Shown one piece after another: positions 18,821-27,305 of a DNA stretch of 64,000 nt. Each line of letters starts with the position of its first letter. Positions within the stretch are counted from its first letter, which is position 1. Location: positions 186,001 to 250,000 of the forward strand of contig JAUIET010000001.1 of assembly GCA_030429735.1 (NCBI GenBank). The letters are read 5' to 3'. The notes below the pieces were generated by a model. That model was given only the letters and a program-made list of their open reading frames with translations. It searched no databases and was not told the DNA's origin. Both the position numbers and the translations under genes were made by a program. This DNA is from Gammaproteobacteria bacterium (GTDB lineage: Bacteria; Pseudomonadota; Gammaproteobacteria; Pseudomonadales; JAUIET01).

Positions 18821-19195
18821 TCATTCAGTCTCAAACTTGCCCGCAATTTTGGAGTAACCATCAGGCTTGGTAATGATGACCAGCACCTTTGCTCCGACAG
18901 TGAGGCTCACGCCTTCGGCCTTGAGCCCACTGCCGTCAATAGGCATCAGCTCATACTCTCTTTTACCTTCGGCGGTTTCGACTTTGAGCTTACCGCTCAT
19001 GCCACTGGTGTCCCACGGGGAATCATCGAGGATGTAGATTTCCACCTGGTTGTCACCTTGCACCATCTCCAGGGAAATGTCGCCGACGACCTTCACGATA
19101 CCGCCATGTTGGGGTTCGGTAATGCCATGAGCCTGCGTGTGCAGGACCATCAGAAGAGGGATCATCGCGACCGTGGCTCTAAGTAAGTGGTACAT
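18821..19195 (-). CDS. small periplasmic protein of metal locus
   Basis: 124 residues with GAGGACA before ATG 19195. The signal peptide (residues 1-22, ending HTQAHG) is followed by the motif EPQHGGIVKVVGDISLEMV, a pattern often seen in small periplasmic proteins beside copper and heavy-metal transport genes. The rest is a beta-rich single domain with no cysteine. It lies between copD and the HupE/UreJ-like gene, 25 bp ahead of the latter. The His-containing motif right after the signal peptide could bind metal (inference). No named family recognised. Confidence 0.72.
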   Translation of the reverse strand: MYHLLRATVAMIPLLMVLHTQAHGITEPQHGGIVKVVGDISLEMVQGDNQVEIYILDDSPWDTSGMSGKLKVETAEGKREYELMPIDGSGLKAEGVSLTVGAKVLVIITKPDGYSKIAGKFETE

Positions 19196-19427
19196 GATTG
19201 TTGTCCTCGCCCGTGAAGTGAAAACCCATTACACCACGTTAGAAAAGACGAATTCGCTTTAATCTCGTTGTCGCGTTGGCAGATATTGTTGATCTAGCGG
19301 CATCGTAAAGCAGCTTTTGCCGCCTGCGCCTGCCCCGCCGTGGCCACCCCTAAAAAGGTTCGCCAAGGACAGATTCTCTCGCTGCTCTGGCCGACATGGT
19401 GTTGAATAAGCAGCAAATTAAAACCGC

Positions 19428-20330
19428 TCAGGTACCGAAAGGTCCAATCACGGTGGAAAACATCGCGGTAACGGCGAGCACCGCAAGCATCGCCGCCATC
19501 TCCCACCGCAGTGATCGCCTGAAGGAAACTAACCCACCCTCCAGCAACAGCCGGGGAACGGTGCGCCACTTGTGCGATGCTGCAATAGAGAACAGTAGTG
19601 CTACAAGGGCCAGTTTGACAGTGATGGCGACAGCATAACCAGGAGATACCGCTTCGTCGGGGATAAACAGCAAAATATAGAAGAGAGTTCCACCGGCCAG
19701 GACCATCAACAACAGCAAACCCCCGGCGATAATACCGAAGCGATGTAGCACTTTTTGTAATGTGCACTTATCCAACGTACTTGTCGCCCGGCAAAGCGGA
19801 TACAGCGCTCCCGCCCACCAGAGCGCGATGAGTACGTGCAGGGTAACGGCAACGCTGGCGAGAGGCCCAAGCTCCGCGCTGTGACCGGTGAGGCTGAAGG
19901 TAACAGCCAGCGACGCTATAGCCGCCAGGTAAAGCACTGTCAGGACGCACCACTGCCAAACTCGCCAATCCGACGGCATTAACGGGTAAGTGAGAAGCAG
20001 ACCAATGAGCAGGGTGAAGCCGAAAAGTCGGTATTGCAGAGCGTGCCCTACAGGAGACTCCCAGAGAATCAGCACAAGTGGAGGGTCAAATATTCCGGCA
20101 ATTCCACTACCGGCAAAGTCCCCCACCCTCACGAAAAAATACGCACTGGATGCAAGCAAACCGACTAAACAGCCAGCTACGGTCCCGCGATAACCCGGCA
20201 CTCTTGCAACATCATCCCGGGAAATTCCCGCTGCTGTCAGGACCAGGCAAGATACACCACCAATAGCCAAGGCTACCGCCAGGTAAACGCATAACTTAAA
20301 GGCAATGCTGGCGATTACCCAGACGCTCAT
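19428..20330 (-). CDS. copD: CopD family copper-resistance/uptake membrane protein
   Basis: 300 residues, with about eight hydrophobic helices. The CopD domain is visible as TLHVLIALWWAGALYPLC near 165-185 (His on the first helix of the domain), followed by the helix LLLLMVLAGGTLFYILLF and the SIAASHKW helix end. CopD works with periplasmic CopC and is proposed to bring copper across the inner membrane. Its start overlaps the copC stop in an ATGA, so the two are translationally coupled. A 232-bp gap follows before the next gene of the series. Confidence 0.85.
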   Translation of the reverse strand: MSVWVIASIAFKLCVYLAVALAIGGVSCLVLTAAGISRDDVARVPGYRGTVAGCLVGLLASSAYFFVRVGDFAGSGIAGIFDPPLVLILWESPVGHALQYRLFGFTLLIGLLLTYPLMPSDWRVWQWCVLTVLYLAAIASLAVTFSLTGHSAELGPLASVAVTLHVLIALWWAGALYPLCRATSTLDKCTLQKVLHRFGIIAGGLLLLMVLAGGTLFYILLFIPDEAVSPGYAVAITVKLALVALLFSIAASHKWRTVPRLLLEGGLVSFRRSLRWEMAAMLAVLAVTAMFSTVIGPFGT

Positions 20331-20692
20331 TGCGGAGCGTTCGCCTCTACTGTAAAGACAAAACCCCCAGTCATCTTGTGGCTATCGCCGCCCATCACAA
20401 CCCAGTCGACAGTGTAGTTCCCGGCGGCCAGGGTTGGCACTGGAATCTGAAAACGTATCGCTGGTGTTAACATCCGCGAGGTCGTCAGTTCTACCGACTT
20501 CCCTTCGCCATCGGACAGTCTGATATCCACGAGGCGCACCTCTGCGCCGAACACCAGCTCAATGTCTGCCGGACTATTTTTTTCGCTCGCGCCGTTGGCC
20601 GGAACGGAATGGACGAGCCCGGTATGGGGCTGTGCAACAGTTCCATAAAAGAGGGCTACGGTCAGTATTGTAAGAGAAACTAACGCTCGCAT
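20327..20692 (-). CDS. copC: CopC family periplasmic copper-binding protein
   Basis: 121 residues. A signal peptide ends near TVAQPH, then comes the CopC beta-sandwich: HTGLVHSVPANG at the mature start, IELVFGAEVRL, and the C-terminal WVVMGGDSHKMTGGFVFTV with the D-x-H copper ligands near 105-107. In canonical CopC a mature N-terminal His is a ligand; here the first His lies two residues after the most obvious AxA-like cleavage point, so the site needs that cleavage to be shifted. It heads the minus-strand metal operon and overlaps copD by 4 bp. Confidence 0.85.
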   Translation of the reverse strand: MRALVSLTILTVALFYGTVAQPHTGLVHSVPANGASEKNSPADIELVFGAEVRLVDIRLSDGEGKSVELTTSRMLTPAIRFQIPVPTLAAGNYTVDWVVMGGDSHKMTGGFVFTVEANAPQ

Positions 20693-21048
20693 CTCACTGT
20701 TACCTCATATCTGCCAAAACTGGGGACTCAACCGATCGTTCGCACCGAGACCTGTTGTTTCATAGTCATGTGAAATCAGGACTATCACTTGAAAGCTTAC
20801 CTCAGCCGCATGGGAGAGTATTTCAAGGTGCCCATCCAAGGACAAAGTATCTGCCGATTTTCCTAGGTTACTCAGCACATTCTATAGGACGCTAACAGCC
20901 AAACGCTGGCAGCACATAATGTTAAGCTCCGGTCGAGCAAAGCACGATACCCTGCGCCCGCTGCGGCATACGGCAGAATTTTTCCCCTTTCCAGTAGTAA
21001 GCTAATGACCAGAGTCGGATTCCAGCACCCTGTTAAGGAGATATAACG
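20693..21048. promoter_or_regulatory. intergenic region between divergent copC and DUF1624 genes
   Basis: 356 bp with no credible gene. It must hold both divergent promoters. AAGGAGATATAACG immediately before ATG 21049 is a strong ribosome site for the plus-strand gene. I see no clear long palindrome that would mark a CueR or CsoR operator. Confidence 0.5.
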
Positions 21049-22233
21049 ATGAGCCTAGCAGTCACAACCAATACAAGCCCGGCCGCCGCGGCTCCGGATG
21101 CCGTGACCAAGTCACGAATTGCGTCAATTGATATCATGCGTGGGTTGGTAATCCTGTTGATGGCAGTCGATCATGTAAGAGAACGGTTTTTCTACCATCT
21201 GAACGTTTCAGACCCAATGGATCTCGATGCCACCTCTCCGGCGCTGTTCTTCACACGCATGACAGCTCACCTGTGCGCACCGACTTTCGTTTTTCTTACT
21301 GGCATGTCCGCCTGGCTCTATGCACACCCGGCTCGCGGTGGCACCCGGTCACCAAGCAGCTTTCTGTTCAAGCGCGGCCTGTTTCTGGTGTTGATCGAGG
21401 TGACTGTTATTAATTTTTCCTGGTGGGGTAATTTTGACACTATCTTTCTCCAGGTTATCTGGGCCATCGGTATCAGCATGATTGCGCTGTCGGCACTGGT
21501 AAAACTGCCCTACTGGGTCATCGGTGTTATCGGTTTCGCTATTGTATTTGGCCACAACCTGCTGTCGCCAATCAGCTTTACTCCGAGCGAGACCGGCTAC
21601 ACGCTCTGGGCTATCCTGCACGACCGTGGCATCATCTTCGACGGGGCATTCCGCATCAAGGCCAGCTACCCCGTACTGCCCTGGATTGGCGTGATCCTGC
21701 TCGGCTACTGCGCCGGCCCACTGTATGCACGCAGCGTAGAAATGATGACCCGCCGCAAGCTGCTAATCGCACTGGGCCTGGGCTGCCTGGGACTCCTGCT
21801 GGTGCTGCGAGGTTTCAATATCTACGGCGAAGTACTGCCGTGGCAGGTTCAGGAGAATACCCTGCTGACGGTGATGGACTTCATCAACTTCACCAAATAC
21901 CCGCCCTCACTCAATTTCGTGCTGCTGACCATCGGCACTGCCCTCCTGCTGCTGGCCTGGTTTGAGACTATGTCCAACAAGTTCATGGATGCGCTGGAAG
22001 TATTCGGCTCCGCACCGATGTTCATCTACATCGCGCATCTCTACGTGCTGTTGATTAGCTATCGCATCGTCCTTGCCACCGTGGGGCCTAACGAGGGCGA
22101 CCTGTTCGCGCTTGACTCGGTGTGGCAGATCTGGGCCATCACCGTGCTGCTGGTCTGGGCGCTGTACTACCCCACGCGCGCCTTCGCCCGCTTCAAGCAC
22201 AGCACCGATATGGCCTGGGTCAAGTATTTTTAG
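21049..22233 (+). CDS. DUF1624 / HGSNAT-like multi-pass membrane protein
   Basis: 394 residues, about ten hydrophobic helices. The N-terminal RIASIDIMRGLVILLMAVDHVRE near 23-45 is the signature of DUF1624 and the heparan-alpha-glucosaminide N-acetyltransferase catalytic family, including the His on the first helix. Members are predicted to move acyl groups across the membrane; bacterial substrates are mostly unknown. It is divergent from copC and 11 bp upstream of a GNAT protein on the same strand. Confidence 0.82.
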   Translation: MSLAVTTNTSPAAAAPDAVTKSRIASIDIMRGLVILLMAVDHVRERFFYHLNVSDPMDLDATSPALFFTRMTAHLCAPTFVFLTGMSAWLYAHPARGGTRSPSSFLFKRGLFLVLIEVTVINFSWWGNFDTIFLQVIWAIGISMIALSALVKLPYWVIGVIGFAIVFGHNLLSPISFTPSETGYTLWAILHDRGIIFDGAFRIKASYPVLPWIGVILLGYCAGPLYARSVEMMTRRKLLIALGLGCLGLLLVLRGFNIYGEVLPWQVQENTLLTVMDFINFTKYPPSLNFVLLTIGTALLLLAWFETMSNKFMDALEVFGSAPMFIYIAHLYVLLISYRIVLATVGPNEGDLFALDSVWQIWAITVLLVWALYYPTRAFARFKHSTDMAWVKYF

Positions 22234-22244
22234 AGAGCACTCAC

Positions 22245-23105
22245 ATGGCTACCTCACTGCAGGACCTTCAACTGCGCCCTATGACAGAGATCGATATCCA
22301 GCAGGCCGTGGCACTTACCCGCGCCGAGGGCTGGCCGCATCGGAAAGAGGATTGGGCCTTCCATCTCTCTCTCGGTAGAGGCTGGGTGCTGGAGAGCGCG
22401 GATGGCGAGATCCTGGGTACGCTTTTATGCTGGGAATTCGGCGAAAGTGTCGCAACGCTTGGACTGATCGTGGTAGACCAGCGCCAACAGGGCCAGGGGC
22501 TGGGCAGGCGCCTGATGGAAGTCGCGACGGACGCGCTGGGACAGCGCACGCTGCGACTGATGTCAACGGAAGCCGGCTACAAGTTGTACCAGCGCTTCGG
22601 TTTCAAGCCGGCCTTCGCCGTAGAACAGCGCCAGGCCCAAGTGGCCGTACTAGAGCCGCTACCCCTTGGACCTGCCGAGGTGGTTCGTCCAGCCAGAGCG
22701 TCTGACATTGAAAGTATTTCCCGGCTGGACCAGCAGGCATTCGGGGCAGACCGGCAGCAACTTCTGTGGAAACTCTTCTTTAGTTGCGAGTGCCTGGTGC
22801 TCGAGCACACGGGCCATTTAAGCGGCTTTGCAATGTTGCGCGAATCGGGCAGAGGCTGCGTGGTGGGTCCGGTTGTGGCGGTGGACCAGTCAGAGGCCAA
22901 AGCGCTTGTATCCCACCTGCTCGCGGGCAGAGAGCTATTCTGCCGCATTGATTTACCCCGAAGGGCAGGCTCCCTCGCTGAGTGGCTCAACGAGATCGGG
23001 CTTCCTGTTGTCGACCAGGTTACAGCAATGCAGAACCGTTACACCCCAACGCGCGAAACCACCCGTTGCTACACCTACGCACTTGTTTCCCAGGCTCTGG
23101 GCTGA
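22245..23105 (+). CDS. GNAT family N-acetyltransferase, two GNAT domains
   Basis: 286 residues from ATG 22245; a longer frame overlaps the preceding gene, and the internal start fits the 11-bp intergenic spacing. The N-terminal GNAT domain has LGLIVVDQRQQGQGLGRRLM near 75-95, the acetyl-CoA loop Q-x-x-G-x-G, and LYQRFGFKPAFAVEQ. A second, more diverged GNAT-like domain starts near residue 145 (VVRPARASDIESISRLDQQAFG). Such double-GNAT proteins are typically broad amine acetyltransferases. It lies between the DUF1624 and copB genes; the link to copper is only positional. Confidence 0.85.
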   Translation: MATSLQDLQLRPMTEIDIQQAVALTRAEGWPHRKEDWAFHLSLGRGWVLESADGEILGTLLCWEFGESVATLGLIVVDQRQQGQGLGRRLMEVATDALGQRTLRLMSTEAGYKLYQRFGFKPAFAVEQRQAQVAVLEPLPLGPAEVVRPARASDIESISRLDQQAFGADRQQLLWKLFFSCECLVLEHTGHLSGFAMLRESGRGCVVGPVVAVDQSEAKALVSHLLAGRELFCRIDLPRRAGSLAEWLNEIGLPVVDQVTAMQNRYTPTRETTRCYTYALVSQALG

Positions 23106-23130
23106 GACATACCCCTTCCAAGGTAACGAC

Positions 23131-23829
23131 ATGTTTGACTCACGGTACACTGTATTACTGGCCACTTGCTTTACGTCCGCGCTAGCCTGCGCCAACGAAG
23201 AGCCTATCAATGCCTCGCTCATGTTCGACGAACTGGAGTATCGCGGGCAGAAGGGAGATGACCCTAAAGCCTGGAGCATTGCCGCTACAGTGAACAGGGG
23301 TAAGCACAGCCTGTGGCTGGTTTCCGAGGGCGACCATGCCTTCGGGGAAATCGGCGGGCACGAGCTACTTGGATACTACAGCTACGCCACGGACAGCGGT
23401 TGGAACCTCAATGCCGGGTGGCGTGGCGACAGCAATCCCGAACCGGACAAGGACTGGGCACTGTTGGGGATCGACGGCGAATTACCTGGTGCCGTGGGCG
23501 TGGCGGGAACTGCCTACCTCGCCTCCGGCGGCGACAGCGCCTTCCGTCTGGAAATGGAACGGTCCTTTATTCCTGCCAAAAACTGGTATTTCACGCCGGA
23601 GTTGCGAGCCGACTTTTTCGGACAAGACATGCCCGAATCAGGCCAGGGTTCCGGGCTGTCTACCCTCGAATTCGCCGCTCGACTCGGTTACCAGTGGACC
23701 AGTAACTTTGCCACCTACGCCGGTGTAATCTGGGGCAAAGCCTATGGCTCAACCGGTGACTACCTCGCCGAGGAAGGCGAGGACCGGACTACAACGCTGT
23801 ACCTGGTGGGAGTGAGCTTCAGTTTTTGA
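23131..23829 (+). CDS. copB: outer-membrane copper resistance protein, CopB family
   Basis: 232 residues from ATG 23131 with AAGGTAAC upstream; a signal peptide ends near ALACA. The remainder is a beta-barrel: the LMFDELEYR opening, alternating aromatic strands (YYSYATDSGWNLNAGWRGD, WYFTPELRADFFG, LEFAARLGYQWTSNFATYAG) and a C-terminal aromatic strand ending in SFSF. It lacks the long Met/His-rich N-terminal region of plasmid PcoB/CopB, so this is the short chromosomal form. It completes the copper locus on the plus strand. Confidence 0.82.
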   Translation: MFDSRYTVLLATCFTSALACANEEPINASLMFDELEYRGQKGDDPKAWSIAATVNRGKHSLWLVSEGDHAFGEIGGHELLGYYSYATDSGWNLNAGWRGDSNPEPDKDWALLGIDGELPGAVGVAGTAYLASGGDSAFRLEMERSFIPAKNWYFTPELRADFFGQDMPESGQGSGLSTLEFAARLGYQWTSNFATYAGVIWGKAYGSTGDYLAEEGEDRTTTLYLVGVSFSF

Positions 23830-23964
23830 TGAGACGTTGAATGTGGAATGGCTCGAGTTCCGTATTGAGATCTACATAGAACCCGGGAATTCACTAGACA
23901 AAGTTCTCTTCAGAGGTGGACAGGTCTAACCTACCGCACGAGTGCTCCAAAGGAGCCAAAGGTA

Positions 23965-24204
23965 AACAGGTGACAGGACTTCAAATTGATAGGTAGTGTT
24001 CGACGGGAGCTATTGGGCCAGACTTTCTTATCGACCGCGGCTGATCTGGAAATCAAATTCAAGGATTATCAGGCGTACTACAACGAGCATCGATGCCATT
24101 CCGGCCGGGATAGCGCCACTCCGGCTCAGCCACATGGCGACAATGTCGTTAGCCCGAACAAGTATCGATGGGGAAAGCACTGTCGCGGACGAGACTGTAA
24201 CTAA
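23965..24204 (+). pseudogene. IS transposase remnant (integrase-core C-terminus)
   Basis: A frame of about 75 residues reads IGSVRRELLGQTFL, YQAYYNEHRCHSGRD and NKYRWGKHCRG. These match the C-terminal third of DDE integrase-core transposases, where IGSxRRE..DQ and YYNxHRxHS are hallmark segments and N-Y-x-W-x-x-HCRG is near the end. No upstream DDE core is present between copB and this fragment, so it is a decayed 3' remnant. It is followed immediately by the group II intron fragment. Confidence 0.7.
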
Positions 24205-24211
24205 ATCTGTG

Positions 24212-24938
24212 GTGCGACACGAAGTCGCTTTTATGGTCGTTTCATCCAATCAAGGAGGTAATGGATAAGAAACCCGTTGTCCCATCAACGGTTCCCTATC
24301 CGGCTGTGCGATGGCAGTGATGCTGTGGTGCAAAGCGTCGGGGACAATGTAGTCGAGGTGAGAACCGCGAGGCAATCACCGAATCTGCTGGCCTCATGGC
24401 GATAACGGCGCTAGGGACGGTGGTATGGTCAGCACATACGAATCTCTGTACGCTTCGTAAAATTTGTGGAGCTAAAGAGGCTGATAAGCTCTCACCAAAC
24501 AGTAAGTGACCAGGTATACCCCTTCACAGATAGGGTATCGTGGGCGACGCGTCACCGGTGTAAAGGAGAGACCTAACCCACCATCTGTCATAGAAGTGGA
24601 ACGTGGAAACCCTGTACGGCTCCGCAAGATAAGTCTCCCGCGAGGGAGTCTGATGACCGTGCAGGCGTAGGATGTCGGAAAAAGCGAATGGCCGGCTGTA
24701 ACGGTCGGCATACGGGTTTGAATGTTACCCGCCCCGAAAAGGGAGCCCACGTCCGACGGGGCCTTAATGGCAAGAGCGTTTGAGGAATCGGCAGTAGGAG
24801 GAAAGGCAAATGACGCCCTCGGGCGGCGCGTCCTCAGCGACATCTCTCTGGGACTCCATAGACTGGAAATCCACGAGAGCCACGTACGTCGACTTCAGAT
24901 CCGTATTGCCAAGACAGTCCGGGAAGGACGCTGGGTGG
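24212..24938 (+). mobile_element. group II intron, 5' fragment
   Basis: GTGCG at 24212-24216 fits the GUGYG 5' end of group II introns and opens a small stem (GCGAC ... GTCGC). The following roughly 600 nt are non-coding and structured, and then a start codon at 24810 opens the intron-encoded reverse transcriptase. That spacing is normal for bacterial group II introns. The fragment stops about 130 nt into the RT gene, at a join with the truncated lrp gene, so domains IV-VI and most of the RT are missing. Confidence 0.7.
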
Positions 24939-24943
24939 GTTAA
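24810..24943 (+). pseudogene. group II intron reverse transcriptase, N-terminal fragment with frameshift
   Basis: ATG 24810, with a GGAGGAAAGGCAA ribosome site, starts a frame containing SLWDSIDWKS. The match then continues one frame over as SHVRRLQIRIAKTVREGRW. Both segments are the conserved N-terminus of group II intron RTs. A single-base deletion just after the WKS codons explains the shift. The match ends at the Trp codon near 24935, where intron sequence joins lrp. Confidence 0.72.
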
Positions 24944-25112
24944 GCAGTGCCGTGAACCCGGCGATAATACCTTCTCTCGCAAGCCGTCGAACCCGTTCGA
25001 TGCACGGCGTGGTGGTCAGGCCAACCTGACGTGCCAGTTCGGCGTAGCTGATGCGGCCATCTGCTTGCAGGGTCCGGAGTATGTTGCGATCAATCTTGTT
25101 AAGTTTTTTCAT
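24936..25112 (-). pseudogene. lrp: Lrp/AsnC family regulator, truncated after the HTH domain
   Basis: From ATG 25112 the frame reads KLNKIDRNILRTLQADGR, ISYAELARQVGLTTTPCIER and VRRLAREGIIAGFTALLNP. This is the N-terminal helix-turn-helix domain of Lrp proteins. After about 58 residues the homology stops exactly where the group II intron fragment begins, so the ligand-sensing RAM domain is missing. It is divergent from ald, the normal arrangement for an Lrp-type activator of alanine catabolism. Confidence 0.8.
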
Positions 25113-25274
25113 GCTGCCCCGTCGAGCATTAACAGTAAAAAACAATGCGTTAGTTATAATATACAGGCTAAATTGCTGTGATATGCGAGAAATACAAAGA
25201 AATTACCGGCGGAAACTGGCTACACTTCTTCCTGTTGAGCAATGGCAATCCAGCCGCCAATGGACGAAATCATC

Positions 25275-26393
25275 ATGCTGATAGGCGTACCCAAAGAGAT
25301 AAAAATCCAGGAGTCACGTGTGGGGCTGACCACCGGGAGCGTGAACGAACTCGTGCATCACGGTCATCGGGTGCTGGTGCAGAGCACCGCGGGTGAGGGC
25401 ATCGGTCTCAGTGATGACCTGTACCGGGAAGCGGGCGCCGACATTGTTGACACCGCCGAGGAAGTCTATGCGCGCGCTGACATGGTGGTGAAGGTGAAAG
25501 AACCGCAGGCCTCGGAGTGCCGGATGCTCAGGGAAGGCCAGGTACTGTTTACCTACCTTCATCTGGCGCCGGACCCGGAGCAGACTCGAATGCTGCGCGA
25601 ATCAGGCTGCGTCGCGATAGCCTATGAAACGGTTACCGGGCCGAATAACAGTCTGCCGCTTCTGTCACCCATGAGTGAAGTGGCCGGGCGCATGTCGATT
25701 CAGGCCGGCGCGCATTGCCTTGAGAAAGAACAGGGTGGGTCGGGTATTTTGCTGGGCGGCGTGCCCGGTGTTGAGGCGGCGCGCGTGGTGGTGATAGGTG
25801 GCGGGGTCGTTGGCACCAACGCCATCCGGATGGCTATGGGCATGGAAGCACATGTCACGGTTCTGGACCGCTCTCTGGCGCGTCTAAAGGAACTGGATTT
25901 CCAGTTTGGCTGTATGTTGAACACTGTGTATTCGACGCGTGAAGCCCTGGCGCGCTATGTCGCCAGTGCCGATCTGCTCGTAGGCGCGGTGCTGGTGCCC
26001 GGCGCCGCTGCCCCGAAGCTGGTTAATCGCGAGATGCTGCGAACCATGAAGCCCGGGTCAGTCCTGGTGGACGTGGCAATAGACCAGGGTGGCTGCTTTG
26101 AAACCAGTCGGCCTACAACCCATATGGATCCAACTTTCGTGGAGGAGGGAGTGGTGCACTATTGCGTGGCGAACATGCCAGGCGCGGTGGCGCGTACCTC
26201 GACATTTGCGCTGAACAACGCCACGCTGCCGTTCACTCTCAAGCTCGCAGACATGGGCTACGAGGCGGCCCTGCTGGCCGACCCGCATCTGTGCAATGGG
26301 CTGAATGTTCATTATGGAAAGGTCACCTGCAACGCGGTGTCGGAAAACCTGGGGCTGGAGTACACCCCGGCAGAAGACTGCTTGCGGGGGTGA
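25275..26393 (+). CDS. ald: alanine dehydrogenase
   Basis: 372 residues from ATG 25275 ([19 protein letters not shown]), the standard start and length; an in-frame ATG at 25260 is also possible. Features: early KVKEPQ motif near 72, catalytic-site region [21 protein letters not shown] near 130-150, the NAD-binding [20 protein letters not shown] near 168-187, and the C-terminal [15 protein letters not shown]. It interconverts L-alanine + NAD+ and pyruvate + ammonia + NADH. It lies next to a truncated lrp, so its normal control may be lost. Confidence 0.93.
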   Translation: MLIGVPKEIKIQESRVGLTTGSVNELVHHGHRVLVQSTAGEGIGLSDDLYREAGADIVDTAEEVYARADMVVKVKEPQASECRMLREGQVLFTYLHLAPDPEQTRMLRESGCVAIAYETVTGPNNSLPLLSPMSEVAGRMSIQAGAHCLEKEQGGSGILLGGVPGVEAARVVVIGGGVVGTNAIRMAMGMEAHVTVLDRSLARLKELDFQFGCMLNTVYSTREALARYVASADLLVGAVLVPGAAAPKLVNREMLRTMKPGSVLVDVAIDQGGCFETSRPTTHMDPTFVEEGVVHYCVANMPGAVARTSTFALNNATLPFTLKLADMGYEAALLADPHLCNGLNVHYGKVTCNAVSENLGLEYTPAEDCLRG

Positions 26394-26499
26394 TGGTCCT
26401 CGCGGGTGGGTCAGCCTTCGGTGGAACGTGAGTGGAACGCGAACAAGGTGAATTTCTTATCTTATTGATATTTAATGTTTCTTTCGTCTATTCGTAGAA

Positions 26500-26525
26500 G
26501 TTCAAGTCCTCTCCTGGGCACCATT
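26500..26525 (+). repeat. left attachment repeat (tRNA 3'-end sequence)
   Basis: The 26 bases begin GTTCAAGTCCTCTCC and end GGGCACCATT, and are identical to 39419-39444. TTCAAGT fits a tRNA T-loop and CCTGGGC-A-CCA an acceptor end. No tRNA body precedes it, so this is not a working tRNA gene. Confidence 0.78.
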
Positions 26526-26552
26526 TTGAAAAACGTCGAAAGACCACGAGAG

Positions 26553-26587
26553 ACCATTTAAGATACTGATTCTTAAATGGTTTTTTT
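26553..26587 (+). terminator. rho-independent terminator-like hairpin
   Basis: A perfect 11-bp stem (ACCATTTAAGA / TCTTAAATGGT) with a 7-base loop, followed by a run of T. It lies 28 bp inside the left attachment repeat. It could have ended the original tRNA transcript or ald, or it could insulate the island. Confidence 0.7.
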
Positions 26588-26638
26588 GATTAAAGGCACC
26601 AACTCTTGTTGTCTCAGAATGCCTCAAATGGCCTGAAG

Positions 26639-26661
26639 AATCGCCCGCGTATCGCCCGCAA
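26639..26661 (+). repeat. 23-bp direct repeat, left copy
   Basis: AATCGCCCGCGTATCGCCCG followed by CAA, identical to 39338-39360. The unit ATCGCCCGC occurs twice within it. It lies inside the island, 113 bp from the left attachment repeat. It may be an integrase arm-type or excisionase binding site (inference). Confidence 0.65.
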
Positions 26662-26741
26662 AATACCCGCTATTCACCACTTTGATTCCGGCGACTCCTT
26701 AATTCGATTCTGCACAGGGCCAGCCAGACGCATTTTTCTTC

Positions 26742-27191
26742 TCAACCGTTATTTCGCCGAATCAACGCAGAAAATTCATAGGTAAATACAGCTTCACTGC
26801 ATTGATTAATCAGCTCACTGGCAAATGTAACAATGCCGAGATCGGGCTTGCTCTTTGATGGCCTGGTATCGAGCACTCTGGACTTGAGCCGCATGATGTC
26901 GCCAGCCCTTACCGGAGCGATAAGCCTCATCTTGTCGAAGCCCAATGCACTGACGGCAGCCGTACGCTCCTCTTCGTGAACTTCTGCAGAGAGCCGCACA
27001 CTGAAGCCGAACACGTGCACTGACGACGCAACAAGCCCACCAAAATGTGATGCTTTTGCCTGTACAGGATCGGTATGAAAGGGCTGCGGATCCTACTTCA
27101 CGCCAACGTCGATAATTTCTTCATCGGTGACGACATGTTCGCCCGGGAAAAGCTGCTCATCTCCTATTGAAAAATCATCAAAGTATTTCAT
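26742..27191 (-). pseudogene. MaoC-like dehydratase interrupted by one stop codon
   Basis: From ATG 27191 the frame gives 32 residues (KYFDDFSIGDEQLF ... EEIIDVGVK), then TAG at 27093-27095, then continues in the same frame as DPQPFHTDPVQAKASHFGGL to the stop at 26742. Together they form a normal 149-codon MaoC/hot-dog (R)-enoyl-CoA-hydratase-like protein; DPQPFHTD is the family's catalytic block. The position of the stop is usually an aromatic residue, so a single base change explains it. A shorter product starting at 27020 would lack the active site. It is the last of the minus-strand set DAO-MOSC-RidA-MaoC. Confidence 0.85.
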
Positions 27192-27305
27192 TGAACAACT
27201 AGCTCATTAACAGGTGGCTAATTAACCCCTAGCGATTGAACACTCGGCACAGGAATCCTGACAATGGAATCTCGGCCACTGCCTTGAAAAGAAAAAGCTC
27301 ACGAC

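Noticed and set aside
26500-26525. Complete tRNA gene at the left boundary
   Set aside because: Only the T-loop side and acceptor end are present; upstream bases do not form D or anticodon arms. The right copy fails in the same way.
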